Shown: positions 7,429 to 15,734 of the stretch, one piece after another | How the letters are laid out: each line of letters starts with the position of its first letter | Numbering within the stretch: position 1 is the first letter of the stretch | NCBI GenBank assembly: GCA_009927045.1 | Contig: RFNT01000151.1 | Coordinates: forward strand, 1 to 32,889 | Length of the DNA stretch: 32,889 nt | Reading direction: 5' to 3' | DNA from: a bacterium | Lineage (GTDB): Bacteria; Bdellovibrionota; FAC87; UBA2466 | Notes under the pieces: model-generated | The model's database searches: none | Seen by the model: the letters and a program-made list of their open reading frames with translations, nothing else | What the model was told of the DNA's origin: nothing | Made by a program: the position numbers and the translations under genes

Positions 7429-8544
7429 TTAGGGCCTCTTTTTCACTCGACTAGGAACAAAAGGAAGGGGTTGGATCTCCGCTTTTATCCAATCCTGTCG
7501 TACTTGAATTAAAAAATCCTTCTCATGAGCTGCTTCTGTCTTAACAAATCCAAGAGCAATGGGCGACTCTAAGTGAGGGCTCAAAGTGCCACTGGTCACT
7601 TCGCCTACGGGGGTTCCATCACTCAATGCGATACAATATCCCTGTCTTCCGATGCGCTTATCGTACAGACGAAAAGCCTTGAGGGCTCTTGGTATTTTGG
7701 TTTCTTTTTGTTTTAACAGCGACGTTTTACCAAAAAAGAAATCGACTTCATCGGGCTTGACTACCCAAGACAAACCCGCCTCCCAAGGACTTATATCAGC
7801 TGAAAGTTCGTGTCCATGCAGGGGGTATCCCATTTCTAATCTTAGAGTATCTCGAGCCCCTAAACCGCAGGGAGTAACACCCAGAGGCTGCCCCTTTTCT
7901 AGCAGAAGCTCCCAAAGAAAAAGTGCTTTGTCAGCTGGGACATATAATTCGAAACCATCTTCTCCGGTGTAACCCGTGCGCGATAAAAAAGTGGGCACTC
8001 CTTCAACCTCAGTATCTACAGCCCAATAATAAAAAAGTTGGTGGAGTTCTACCCCGCACGATAGCGTTTTCAAAAGCGATTCGCTCTGAGGACCTTGAAG
8101 TGCGATGAGGGCAAAAGAGTCACTTTGGTCTTCAAGTGTCACGGATTTGGAAAGGTGTTGTTGAATCCAATTCCAATCAACCATGCGATTGCTCGCGTTG
8201 ACACAGAGGAACGCCTCCTCTTCAGACTTTCTATAAACAATCACGTCATCAATGACACCACCCGCTTCATTGCATAACAAATTATATTGGGCTTGATGGT
8301 TTTGAAGGCGTTTCAAATTGTTGGGGAACAGGGGTTGCAGGTGTTTGAAGACTTCTTTGCCTCTGATCGAAAATTGTCCCATGTGACTCACGTCAAAGAG
8401 ACCTCCACGCGCCCGACAATTTTTAGTTTCTTCTATGACACCCCGGTATTGAACCGGCATTTGAAACCCGGCAAAAGGAACCATGCGAGCTCCCAATTTT
8501 AAATGGGATTGAAACAAGGGGGTTTTTAAAAAAGAATTATTCAT
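7429..8544 (-). CDS. gcvT: Glycine cleavage system T protein (aminomethyltransferase)
   Basis: A 371-residue enzyme that moves the methylene group from aminomethyl-lipoyl GcvH to tetrahydrofolate, releasing ammonia and giving 5,10-methylene-THF. Visible family motifs are FDVSHMGQFSIRG near residue 50, LIALQGPQSESLL, LSRTGYTGEDGFELYVP, and ARDTLRLEMGYPLHGHEL, which holds the conserved Asp and Arg of the folate site. The C-terminal barrel ends with GEVTSGTLSPHLESPIALGF. Length is normal. The start overlaps the metF stop by eight bases (8537-8544). It is therefore coupled to the enzyme that uses its product, which supports a one-carbon function for the operon. Confidence 0.95.
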   Translation of the reverse strand: MNNSFLKTPLFQSHLKLGARMVPFAGFQMPVQYRGVIEETKNCRARGGLFDVSHMGQFSIRGKEVFKHLQPLFPNNLKRLQNHQAQYNLLCNEAGGVIDDVIVYRKSEEEAFLCVNASNRMVDWNWIQQHLSKSVTLEDQSDSFALIALQGPQSESLLKTLSCGVELHQLFYYWAVDTEVEGVPTFLSRTGYTGEDGFELYVPADKALFLWELLLEKGQPLGVTPCGLGARDTLRLEMGYPLHGHELSADISPWEAGLSWVVKPDEVDFFFGKTSLLKQKETKIPRALKAFRLYDKRIGRQGYCIALSDGTPVGEVTSGTLSPHLESPIALGFVKTEAAHEKDFLIQVRQDWIKAEIQPLPFVPSRVKKRP

Positions 8545-9406
8545 GAAAACCTTTCACCACTTGAGGAATCAAAGATTCCTTTCGGATGGTCATGAGATGG
8601 AATCCTGCACAATAGGGACGAAGAGATTTCATGGATTCGAGGGCTATTGAAATGCCTTCTTTTTCAGGGTCTCGGCTCTTTTCTAATCTTGAAAGGATCT
8701 CTTGAGGAAGTTGAATGCCCGGAATATTATCGTGAATGTAGTGAGCTACTTCTGATGAGTGCAACACCAAAATCCCCGCTAAAATGGGTACATTGAGTGG
8801 AAGAGCAGTTTTTAGAAAGTCAGCAAAGTCGGCGGTGTCATAATTGGCTTGGGTCTGAAAAAAAGCTGCTCCCGCCTCAATTTTTTTCTTCATTCTTTCA
8901 ATTTGGCCTGTGCCGCCCTTCAGAGTGGGATTGACTACAGCTCCAGGAAAAAAACGAGTTCTAGAATTCATCTTGTTGCCAGCTCCGTCTAAGCCGTTTT
9001 GTAGGGACTTCATGAGTGTAAGGAGTTTAACGGATTCCATTTCAAAAACGGATTTACTGGAGGGGCTATCTCCAACTTTCACAGGATCTCCCGTTAGACA
9101 CAGGACATTGGAAATTCCCAGAGCTGCGGCGCCCATAAGGTCTGCTTGAAGGGCGATACTGTTTCTGTCTCTACAAGTCACCTGAAGAATAGGTTCAGCC
9201 CCCTCGTCCAGGATGACTTTACAGGCTGCCCAAGAGGCCATCCTGACAATCGCTCGTTGACAATCGGTGATATTCAAAGCCTGAACATATGGACTGAGCA
9301 GCCGAATATTTTCTTTCAGTTTTTTGATGCCCGGTCCCTTAGGTGGCGATATTTCCGCAGTTAACACAAACTGTTTCTGAGTCAGAAGGGCAGCAAGTTT
9401 GGACAT
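8537..9406 (-). CDS. metF: 5,10-methylenetetrahydrofolate reductase
   Basis: A 289-residue TIM-barrel flavoprotein of the MTHFR family, which reduces 5,10-methylene-THF to 5-methyl-THF for methionine synthesis. Visible pieces are LTAEISPPKGP at the N-terminus, ALNITDCQRA (the D-x-Q region), VLCLTGDP around residue 125, GAVVNPTLKGG, and GAAFFQTQANYD near residue 190, which is diagnostic. The length matches bacterial MetF, with no C-terminal regulatory domain. It is the first gene of the one-carbon operon and overlaps gcvT by eight bases. The GcvT product is its direct substrate. The 94-base gap to the divergent lipoprotein gene must hold the promoter of the operon. Confidence 0.85.
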   Translation of the reverse strand: MSKLAALLTQKQFVLTAEISPPKGPGIKKLKENIRLLSPYVQALNITDCQRAIVRMASWAACKVILDEGAEPILQVTCRDRNSIALQADLMGAAALGISNVLCLTGDPVKVGDSPSSKSVFEMESVKLLTLMKSLQNGLDGAGNKMNSRTRFFPGAVVNPTLKGGTGQIERMKKKIEAGAAFFQTQANYDTADFADFLKTALPLNVPILAGILVLHSSEVAHYIHDNIPGIQLPQEILSRLEKSRDPEKEGISIALESMKSLRPYCAGFHLMTIRKESLIPQVVKGFHE

Positions 9407-9426
9407 GAGCGGAGACTACCTGCATT

Positions 9427-9469
9427 CAATCAACGCTTCAACTCTAAGTTAAAAAGATTAAGTTGATTG
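9427..9469. promoter_or_regulatory. Inverted repeat in the divergent metF/lipoprotein promoter region
   Basis: Perfect 7-bp arms CAATCAA (9427-9433) and TTGATTG (9463-9469), with a smaller pair inside (AACT near 9440, AGTT near 9447). It lies in the only intergenic space from which the metF-gcv operon can start. It could be an operator, a structured leader or chance. The gap is too short for a tandem glycine riboswitch, and I see no such motif. Confidence 0.3.
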
Positions 9470-9500
9470 CCTTTATAAAAGATCGACGTAAAATACAGGA

Positions 9501-9974
9501 ATGAAAAATCTCATTCGTTCTGCTTTTGTCATTTTGTTTTTCGGCTTCGTGGGATGTACCAAGAAAGAAGTTAAAGAAGTGGTCATCGCCGTTTCGCCTG
9601 AAGATGTTGTGAAAAACTTTGTGCAGGTCAGTGGCCAAGCTAAGGAAGTTCTAGATAAAAGTAAATTGGTTGAATTGTGTACGGGCGAAATGAAAACAGC
9701 CTTTGAGAACATGAATGATGAGCAGTTTAGAATGTATTATCTGAATGGGAATATCAGTATCCAAGAATTAAAAGTGCTATCGGTGAATCGAGATAAAAAC
9801 AAAGCGGTGGTGCACTATCAAGTAGCTGTTGAAAATCGGCAGGGTACGGATATTACCAAAGAAGTTAATGAACGCGAGGTGGACTTGATCGAATCGCCCT
9901 CCGGTTGGCTGATTGAATCTATTCGTCCCAAAGGAACTGATAAGTTAGTTTTTTCCAAAGGAATGATTTTCTAG
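9501..9974 (+). CDS. Small lipoprotein, function unknown
   Basis: A 157-residue protein with a type II signal peptide. MKNLIRSAFVILFFGFVGC ends in a lipobox with Cys19 as the likely lipidated residue, so the mature protein should be anchored to a membrane facing the periplasm. The mature part starts with Lys/Glu/Val-rich sequence. It is then built like a small alpha+beta cone domain of the NTF2-like/DUF4878 kind: a helix region at 40-75, then beta-like stretches ending SGWLIESIRP. That fold guess is weak. An AGG lies five bases before the ATG. The last 30 bases overlap the end of the convergent uracil-DNA glycosylase gene. No partner is evident. Confidence 0.7.
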   Translation: MKNLIRSAFVILFFGFVGCTKKEVKEVVIAVSPEDVVKNFVQVSGQAKEVLDKSKLVELCTGEMKTAFENMNDEQFRMYYLNGNISIQELKVLSVNRDKNKAVVHYQVAVENRQGTDITKEVNEREVDLIESPSGWLIESIRPKGTDKLVFSKGMIF

Positions 9975-10643
9975 AAGTCTGCTCGATTTCTTAAAGACCG
10001 CATTCCACATTTTTGGCGTTAGCTTTTTCGTCGCTGTATTTTGTCGACTGGGATGGTAGGAAACCAAAATTTCTGTACCATTTAGCGAGTAATGGGCAAG
10101 GTGTTTAAAAATCCAAGTGGGTTTTTTGGCCAGTCGATAGTGCTCCGTGAGTAGAGCTTTCACGGATTCAAAAGCAGTTTTTCCCAAAGTTAAAATCAAG
10201 GGCGGGAACTTCAGTAGCTCCCATTCGGTGCGAAGATAAGGAGCGCAGTTAAGAATTTCACTCGGCAATGGTTTGTTCTGCGGAGGGGCGCATCGGCAAA
10301 CACAGGAGATATAAACGTTGCTCAAACAAAGGTTATCCTGGGCGTTTCGGGAAACCTCTTGAGAGCTCCAACCGTGCTCATATAAAGCACGATAAAGCCA
10401 ATCTCCGGAGGAATCTCCAGTGAAAACTCTTCCGGTTCTATTGGCCCCATGAGCCCCCGGGGCTAATCCCACAATCCACAACTTCGCCCTAAAATCCCCG
10501 AAGCCCGGCACTGGCCTGCCCCAATAGGTCTCTTGATGATAGGCTTTTCTCTTAGTTTTAGCGATGGTAGCGCAGTGCGTCCTAAGTCGAGGGCAGCGGG
10601 TACAGCGGATTATCTTTTGATGGAGTGAGTGGAATGATTCCAT
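9945..10643 (-). CDS. Family 5 (UdgB-type) uracil-DNA glycosylase with Fe-S cluster cysteines
   Basis: A 232-residue DNA repair enzyme that removes uracil, and in this family often hypoxanthine, from DNA. The N-terminal [12 protein letters not shown] supplies cysteines for the 4Fe-4S cluster, with further Cys in the CVCRC segment. The active-site motif A reads [19 protein letters not shown] near residue 56. The GANRTGR form is that of family 5 and not of family 4 (GEAPG..E). Motif B is SYHPSRQNT near residue 196. Length fits the family. It converges on the lipoprotein gene with a 30-base overlap and starts 86 bases upstream of the divergent acpP gene. Confidence 0.88.
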   Translation of the reverse strand: MESFHSLHQKIIRCTRCPRLRTHCATIAKTKRKAYHQETYWGRPVPGFGDFRAKLWIVGLAPGAHGANRTGRVFTGDSSGDWLYRALYEHGWSSQEVSRNAQDNLCLSNVYISCVCRCAPPQNKPLPSEILNCAPYLRTEWELLKFPPLILTLGKTAFESVKALLTEHYRLAKKPTWIFKHLAHYSLNGTEILVSYHPSRQNTATKKLTPKMWNAVFKKSSRLLENHSFGKN

Positions 10644-10664
10644 AACAAATTCAATTCAGTTAGC

Positions 10665-10693
10665 TTGCGTAGCGTGTTTACTACTGCTAGAGT
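10665..10693 (+). promoter_or_regulatory. Candidate sigma-70 promoter of the acpP cluster
   Basis: TTGCGT (10665-10670), a 17-base spacer, then TAGAGT (10688-10693) preceded by TG one base away (extended -10, TGCTAGAGT). It lies 35 bases before the acpP start, which has a strong GGAGGA ribosome-binding site. It is the only gap in which a promoter for the five-gene cluster fits. Confidence 0.45.
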
Positions 10694-10728
10694 CTGCCGA
10701 CAACTTTGATTTTGGAGGAAAGAAGCAG

Positions 10729-10962
10729 ATGTCGATTGAAGAAAAAGTTAAAAACATCATTGTTGAACAATTAGGCGTGGATGTAGAAAGCGTAACTCCA
10801 GAGGCCTCGTTTATAGACGATTTAGGTGCAGATTCTCTGGATATCGTGGAATTAGTGATGACCATGGAAGAAGAGTTTGATCTTGAGATCCCAGATGAAG
10901 ATGCTGAGAAGATCAAAACCGTCGCCGACGTTTCCAATTACATTAAATCGAAGGTTAACTAA
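10729..10962 (+). CDS. acpP: Acyl carrier protein
   Basis: A 77-residue acidic, four-helix acyl carrier of type II fatty acid synthesis. The phosphopantetheine site is [12 protein letters not shown], with Ser36 as the modified residue. The sequence is almost canonical throughout ([36 protein letters not shown]). The ribosome-binding site GGAGGA is ten bases before the ATG and is the strongest in the window, as expected for a very abundant protein. fabF follows eight bases later, the usual partner. This is probably the housekeeping ACP. It might also supply acyl chains to the ceramide synthase further right, but nothing in the sequence shows that. Confidence 0.97.
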   Translation: MSIEEKVKNIIVEQLGVDVESVTPEASFIDDLGADSLDIVELVMTMEEEFDLEIPDEDAEKIKTVADVSNYIKSKVN

Positions 10963-10969
10963 GTAGATC

Positions 10970-12217
10970 ATGAATCGGGTTGTCGTCACAGGATTTGGGG
11001 CGATTACACCGGTCGGTCTCACCGCAAAGGCCAACTGGGACTCCCTGATGCAAATGAAATCAGGGGTAGCGTCCATCACTCTCTTTGATGCCAGCCAATA
11101 TTCCTCTCGAATTGCCGCTGAAGTGAAAGGCTTTGAGCCTGAAAAACACTTTCCTGTGAAAGAGCTGAAACGTATCGGAAGATTCATTCAGTTTGCTATG
11201 GTTGCAGGAACGGAGGCTATTGCACATTCCGGGATCGATTTAAAAGCAATGGATCGAACTCGAGCCGGAGCTTGTGTCGGAGTCGGCATAGGGGGATTGG
11301 CTGAAATCCAATCTGAGTATTGGACCGTTCGTGAAAAAGGTCCGAAGCGGGTCAGTCCCTTTTTTATCCCCTCAGTGATAGGGAATTTAGCGGCAGGGCA
11401 GCTCTCCATCAAATTTGGACTCCAAGGGCCTAATACCTGTATTACGACCGCCTGTTCTTCAAGCGCACACGCAGTGGGGGAATCTTTTCGATTGATTCAA
11501 AGAGGCGATCAGGACGTGATGGTTGCTGGAGGCGCTGAAGCTGTTGTTTGTGAGCTTGGGGTAGGTGGATTTTGTTCTATGCGGGCTTTGTCCGAGCGCA
11601 ATGACGCTCCAGAAAAAGCTTCGCGGCCGTTTGATAAGGATAGGGATGGATTTGTTATTGGAGAAGGTAGCGCCATTCTCATCTTGGAATCCTTAGAGCA
11701 CGCGCGGAAACGAGGTGCTAACATTTACGCTGAAGTTGTCGGCTATGGATTGAATGCGGATGCTTTTCATTTAACTTCCCCCAGCCCGAAGGGAGAAGGA
11801 GCCGCCCGATGCATGCGACTTGCTTTGAAAGACGCGCAGTTGAACCCGGAAAGCATTGATTATGTCAACGCTCACGGCACGTCTACCCCGGTCGGTGATG
11901 TGAATGAAACTTTGGCTATCAAAAGTGTTTTTGGAGATCATGCTTATCGATTGGCGGTGAGTTCAACTAAATCACTCACCGGACATCTTCTTGGAGCCGC
12001 TGGAGCTGTGGAAGCTCTTTATTGTATTCAGGCTTTGGGCGAACAAGTCGCTCCTGGAACCGCGAACTTGGATAATCCTAGCCCAGAATGTGATCTCAAC
12101 TTTGTGCCCCATCAACCGCAACCCAGGAAAATGGAGTATGTGCTCTCTAACTCTTTTGGTTTTGGAGGCACAAATGGGACTCTTATTTTTAAAAAGTTCC
12201 ATTCAACTGAAAAATAG
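10970..12217 (+). CDS. fabF: 3-oxoacyl-ACP synthase II (KAS II)
   Basis: A 415-residue condensing enzyme that elongates acyl-ACP with malonyl-ACP. The thiolase-fold active site is complete: Cys162 in TACSSSAHAVG, His in NAHGTSTPVGD near residue 304, and the Lys/His pair in STKSLTGHLLGAAGAVE near 335-340. The C-terminal NSFGFGGTNGTLIF is typical. The N-terminus MNRVVVTGFGAITPVG fits the usual start. The ribosome-binding site is weak, so translation may depend on coupling to acpP. rpiB starts nine bases after the stop. Confidence 0.97.
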   Translation: MNRVVVTGFGAITPVGLTAKANWDSLMQMKSGVASITLFDASQYSSRIAAEVKGFEPEKHFPVKELKRIGRFIQFAMVAGTEAIAHSGIDLKAMDRTRAGACVGVGIGGLAEIQSEYWTVREKGPKRVSPFFIPSVIGNLAAGQLSIKFGLQGPNTCITTACSSSAHAVGESFRLIQRGDQDVMVAGGAEAVVCELGVGGFCSMRALSERNDAPEKASRPFDKDRDGFVIGEGSAILILESLEHARKRGANIYAEVVGYGLNADAFHLTSPSPKGEGAARCMRLALKDAQLNPESIDYVNAHGTSTPVGDVNETLAIKSVFGDHAYRLAVSSTKSLTGHLLGAAGAVEALYCIQALGEQVAPGTANLDNPSPECDLNFVPHQPQPRKMEYVLSNSFGFGGTNGTLIFKKFHSTEK

Positions 12218-12225
12218 GAATTAAA

Positions 12226-12684
12226 ATGTCCGTCTGTTCGATTTACATCGGCAGTGACCATGCGGGTTTTGATCTCAAGCAAGAGATCGTGCAGCGTCTA
12301 CGTGCTGAATTTCCAAAGGTTAACGTAATCGATCACGGATGTGCCTCTACCGAATCCGTTGACTATCCGGCTTACGCACAAAAAGTAGCTCAATCGGTGG
12401 CTCAAGAAACCAACTCCAGGGGCATCCTGATTTGTGGAACAGGGATCGGGATGTGTATCGCAGCCAATAAAGTTCGTGGAATTCGTGCCGCTAGTATTTG
12501 GAATTTGGAGAGTGCTCAGTTGTGCCGGGAGCACAATGATTGCAATGTGATCTGTTTAGCAGGGCGCTTTCTTAAGCCAAACGAGGCCTGGAGTTTCATA
12601 CTACAATTTATCAAGACTTCTTTTCTAGGGGGAAGGCACCTGCAACGCATAAAAATGATCGACGATTTGGAGAAACCTGAATGA
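12226..12684 (+). CDS. rpiB: Ribose-5-phosphate isomerase B
   Basis: A 152-residue RpiB/LacAB-family enzyme interconverting ribose-5-phosphate and ribulose-5-phosphate in the pentose phosphate pathway. The N-terminal [16 protein letters not shown] and the [24 protein letters not shown] stretch are diagnostic; the Cys in ICGTG is the catalytic base of this family. [13 protein letters not shown] follows near residue 105. An AGGA lies seven bases before the ATG. The stop overlaps the glyA start by four bases. Confidence 0.95.
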   Translation: MSVCSIYIGSDHAGFDLKQEIVQRLRAEFPKVNVIDHGCASTESVDYPAYAQKVAQSVAQETNSRGILICGTGIGMCIAANKVRGIRAASIWNLESAQLCREHNDCNVICLAGRFLKPNEAWSFILQFIKTSFLGGRHLQRIKMIDDLEKPE

Positions 12685-13925
12685 AAGCACTACCTGAAAT
12701 TGATTTCCAGTTGCATGAAGCCATGGCAGCAGAATTAAAGAGACAACAGCAATCTTTAGAGCTTATTCCGAGTGAAAACTTAGTTTCAAGAGCCGTGATG
12801 GAAGCTCAAGGCAGTGTTCTCACCAATAAATATGCAGAAGGGTATCCAGGGAAGAGGTATTACGGTGGCTGTGAGTATGTGGACGTGGTGGAATCATTAG
12901 CTCTGGAGAGATGTCTGAAATTGTTTGGAGCGGATGGGGCCAATGTTCAGCCTCACAGTGGTTCTCAGAGTAATACAGCTGTTTATCTAGCATGCTTACA
13001 ACCCGGGGATACTATTTTAGGGATGAATTTATCCCACGGGGGACACCTAACCCATGGTCACCCGATCAATTTTTCAGGGTTAATTTATAAGGCTCAGTTT
13101 TACGGAGTTCGGGAAGACAATCATTTGATTGATTACGATCAGGTGAGGGATCTGGCTCTTCAACACAAGCCTAAACTCATTATTGCTGGAGCGAGTGCAT
13201 ATTCTCGAATTATAGATTTTGAAAAGTTTGGACAGATTGCCCGGGAAGTTGGGGCACTCTTATTAGTCGATATGGCGCACATTGCCGGATTGGTAGCAGC
13301 TGGCTTACATCCCTCGCCAGTGCCTCATGCCGATTTTGTGACAAGTACTACGCACAAAACCCTTCGAGGGCCTCGAGGTGGAGTGATCCTTTTCAAAGAA
13401 CCTTGGCGACAAAAAATCAATAGTAGAATCTTTCCTGGGATCCAAGGGGGCCCGCTCATGCATGTGATAGCTGCAAAGGCCGTTGCTTTTCAAGAGGCGC
13501 TTCAGCCCGACTTTAAACAGTATCAAAAACAAGTCCTTTCTAATTGCAAAGCCCTTGGAGAACATTTGATTTCTGAAGGTTTCCAACTGGTGAGCGGCGG
13601 GACAGACAATCACCTATTATTGATTGATTTAAGGAAACATGGAATTACGGGTAAAGATGCTGAGGCTTTGTTGGATCGAGCTGGATTGACCGTAAATAAG
13701 AATACGGTTCCCTTTGAGACGGTATCTGCTTTTGTCACAAGCGGAATCCGTTTGGGAACTCCTGCAATTACCACTCGAGGGCTCAAAGAATCTGAAATGG
13801 GTTGGCTTGCTAAGGCAATCAGGAGAGTATTGTTGGAAGGGGGCGAAACTGTTATTGGACAGGTTCGTGGCGAAGTGAAAGAAATTTGTCAAAAGCACCC
13901 CATATATTCCTGGGCCTCAATATGA
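12681..13925 (+). CDS. glyA: Serine hydroxymethyltransferase
   Basis: A 414-residue PLP enzyme that converts serine and THF to glycine and 5,10-methylene-THF. The [33 protein letters not shown] stretch near the N-terminus is nearly invariant. The PLP-binding Lys226 is in [14 protein letters not shown]. Other markers are [15 protein letters not shown] and [16 protein letters not shown]. It starts in a four-base overlap with rpiB. It shares substrates with the metF-gcv operon 3 kb to the left, so both routes from serine and glycine to one-carbon units are in this window. Confidence 0.97.
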   Translation: MKALPEIDFQLHEAMAAELKRQQQSLELIPSENLVSRAVMEAQGSVLTNKYAEGYPGKRYYGGCEYVDVVESLALERCLKLFGADGANVQPHSGSQSNTAVYLACLQPGDTILGMNLSHGGHLTHGHPINFSGLIYKAQFYGVREDNHLIDYDQVRDLALQHKPKLIIAGASAYSRIIDFEKFGQIAREVGALLLVDMAHIAGLVAAGLHPSPVPHADFVTSTTHKTLRGPRGGVILFKEPWRQKINSRIFPGIQGGPLMHVIAAKAVAFQEALQPDFKQYQKQVLSNCKALGEHLISEGFQLVSGGTDNHLLLIDLRKHGITGKDAEALLDRAGLTVNKNTVPFETVSAFVTSGIRLGTPAITTRGLKESEMGWLAKAIRRVLLEGGETVIGQVRGEVKEICQKHPIYSWASI

Positions 13926-14353
13926 AAAGCGTTCGGAGAAAAGCTCGAGAAGATGCGCTGCAGATTCTTTATCAGTTGGATCTCAATAATGATCTGAGTG
14001 TTGAACTCGCCTTAAACTATTTTCAATCGCTCTATTCAAAAAATCAAATGGCTCTCGACCCATTCACTCGAAGATTGGTGATGGGGGTTGGTGAGAAGGC
14101 CAATGACATTGATCACAAGATCAAAGAAATTTCATCTAATTGGCGTCCGGACCGAATGGCGGCTGTGGATAGGAATATTCTTCGTCTGGGTGCCTTTGAG
14201 TTGCTCTTTTGCGATGATATTCCTGCAACGGTTACTCTGAATGAAATGGTGGAGCTAGCAAAAGAGTTTGGCGCTGAGAATACTCCCGCTTTTGTAAATG
14301 GTGTGCTGGATCAACTGAAGACCAAGTTCCCCGTGACTGGAAAGACAGAATAA
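13922..14353 (+). CDS. nusB: Transcription antitermination factor NusB
   Basis: A 143-residue all-helical RNA-binding protein that, with NusE (S10), binds boxA and supports rRNA antitermination. Family markers are [17 protein letters not shown] at the N-terminus, [22 protein letters not shown] in the middle and [30 protein letters not shown] at the end. The frame is open from 13886, but the ATG at 13922 overlaps the glyA stop as ATGA and gives the normal N-terminus. The usual nrdR/rib genes seen between glyA and nusB in related clusters are absent. Confidence 0.94.
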   Translation: MKSVRRKAREDALQILYQLDLNNDLSVELALNYFQSLYSKNQMALDPFTRRLVMGVGEKANDIDHKIKEISSNWRPDRMAAVDRNILRLGAFELLFCDDIPATVTLNEMVELAKEFGAENTPAFVNGVLDQLKTKFPVTGKTE

Positions 14354-14384
14354 AAATTATACGACCATAGTGTTTTTGGATCAC

Positions 14385-15200
14385 TTAAGAGGGATGAGTA
14401 ATGACCCGTTCTATCTCTGCCGCCGTTTCCTCTAAAGCCTTATTAGTTACATCGAACACTGGCCACCGGCGATGATTTCTAAAAAGTTGCTTACAATAAT
14501 CAATTTCCAATTCGACTTGAGCAGGGTCTGCATAGCTACTATTGGGGTCCTCTCCCATTTTTAAGAGGCGCTCTCTGCGAATTCTGACGAGAGCCGAAGG
14601 GTCAATGATCAAGCCGACAATTTTTTTCTGATCGGTTTGGAAAAGACGTTCGGGCAGGGGAATGCCTCGCACTACGGGAACGTTCGCCACTTTCCATCCT
14701 TTATACGAAAGATAAATTGAAAGCGGCGTTTTACTGGTTCGTGAAAGTCCTACGAGAACGATGTCAGCGAGTTCTAAGTTATCCGGAAAGCGGCCGTCAT
14801 CATGTTTCACCGTAAACTCAATGGCTTCAATACGCTTAAAGTAGGATTCATTCACTTGGTGAAATAAGCCAGGCTCCCCCTTTTGATTCTGTGTCAAAAA
14901 TTTTGAGAGCAGGTTTAGTAAAGGCCCTAGTAGGTCTACAGCTGGAACCACACAGGTCTGAGCACTTTTTTCAACAAAGTCTCGAAGAGTCTTGGAGACC
15001 ACTGTGTAGATAACGATGCCTCTTTTTTCTTGTGCCTCTTGAAAAATAGCTGTGACTTGGGGCTCAGTTCGGACATTTTTATACCGAATCATTTTGAGGT
15101 TCATGCCAGAGTATTGCACCAGAGCTGCCTTGATCATGAGATCGGCTGTCTCTCCGGTGCCATCTGACATAATAAAAACGGTGAGTCCTGTTTCAGTCAT
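14385..15200 (-). CDS. ppsR: Pyruvate, phosphate dikinase / PEP synthase regulatory protein (kinase-phosphorylase)
   Basis: A 271-residue DUF299-family bifunctional protein that uses ADP to phosphorylate and inactivate PPDK or PEP synthase, and a phosphate-dependent reaction to reactivate it. Visible markers are FIMSDGTGETADLM at the N-terminus, the P-loop-like VGLSRTSKTPLSIYL near residue 152, and the downstream NVPVVRGIPLP. Length is normal. The target enzyme is not in the window, so PPDK or PPS cannot be decided. The gene starts six bases after the hflX stop and is probably in one transcript with it. Confidence 0.92.
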   Translation of the reverse strand: MTETGLTVFIMSDGTGETADLMIKAALVQYSGMNLKMIRYKNVRTEPQVTAIFQEAQEKRGIVIYTVVSKTLRDFVEKSAQTCVVPAVDLLGPLLNLLSKFLTQNQKGEPGLFHQVNESYFKRIEAIEFTVKHDDGRFPDNLELADIVLVGLSRTSKTPLSIYLSYKGWKVANVPVVRGIPLPERLFQTDQKKIVGLIIDPSALVRIRRERLLKMGEDPNSSYADPAQVELEIDYCKQLFRNHRRWPVFDVTNKALEETAAEIERVITHPS

Positions 15201-15206
15201 TTGAGT

Positions 15207-15734
15207 CTATTTAATAATCACACCGGGTTTGTCAAGTAAACCCAGCCAATTCGCTGTTGAACGCATCACCCGAATGTGAAAATGAGCTCCCGCTTCCAGA
15301 TAGTCTTTTTTGATCACTTTGGAAAATTCGTGAATCTGCGATTGAAGCCATGTATCGCTATAGGGAATAGTCAGTTCTAAGTCCATCATATCGCGTTCGA
15401 AATAAGAAAAAATAGCTTCACGCAAACGCCGCATGTCAGGAGATCGGAGAGCAGAAACTGAAATGCAATCAATGTATTTGCGTTCTAAAATCTTAGGTAG
15501 AAAAACTTCTTTTACTAGGTCTGCCTTATTAAAAACTAAAAAAGTAGGATTGTCGCCAGCGCCAATCTCTTCTAGCACTTTTTTAGTAACCTCCATTTGC
15601 TCCATAAAATAAGGAGAAGACATATCTACTACGTGTAATAAAACATCGGCTTCTAAAACTTCTTGAAGAGTGGATCTAAAAGACGCGACCAACCCATGGG
15701 GTAATTTATCGATGAAACCTACGGTATCACTCAA
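15207..15734 (-). CDS. hflX: C-terminal part of GTPase HflX (second half of a frameshifted gene)
   Basis: A 175-residue open frame that begins LSDTVGFIDKLPHGLVASFRSTLQEVLEADVLLHVVD, the G3 (DTVGF) and following part of the HflX G domain. G4 is NKAD in FLVFNKADLV, and a G5-like VSAL follows. It ends with the small C-terminal domain. It lacks the P-loop, which is in the preceding frame. As drawn it would start at a GTG/ATG-like codon near 15734, but the homology runs through without a start, so it is the continuation of the upstream part. The true joint includes the residues KHAPILLSDTV. Confidence 0.85.
   Translation of the reverse strand: MSDTVGFIDKLPHGLVASFRSTLQEVLEADVLLHVVDMSSPYFMEQMEVTKKVLEEIGAGDNPTFLVFNKADLVKEVFLPKILERKYIDCISVSALRSPDMRRLREAIFSYFERDMMDLELTIPYSDTWLQSQIHEFSKVIKKDYLEAGAHFHIRVMRSTANWLGLLDKPGVIIK

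Noticed and set aside
9407-9500. Glycine riboswitch before the metF-gcv operon
   Set aside because: Only 94 bases are available, shared with a divergent gene, and no recognisable riboswitch core is seen.
10656-10937. Open frame antisense to acpP
   Set aside because: Ser-rich shadow of the acpP codons on the other strand, with no motif; acpP is certain.
13886-13921. Longer nusB start inside glyA
   Set aside because: The extension is not family-like. The ATG at 13922 overlaps the glyA stop as ATGA and gives the normal N-terminus.
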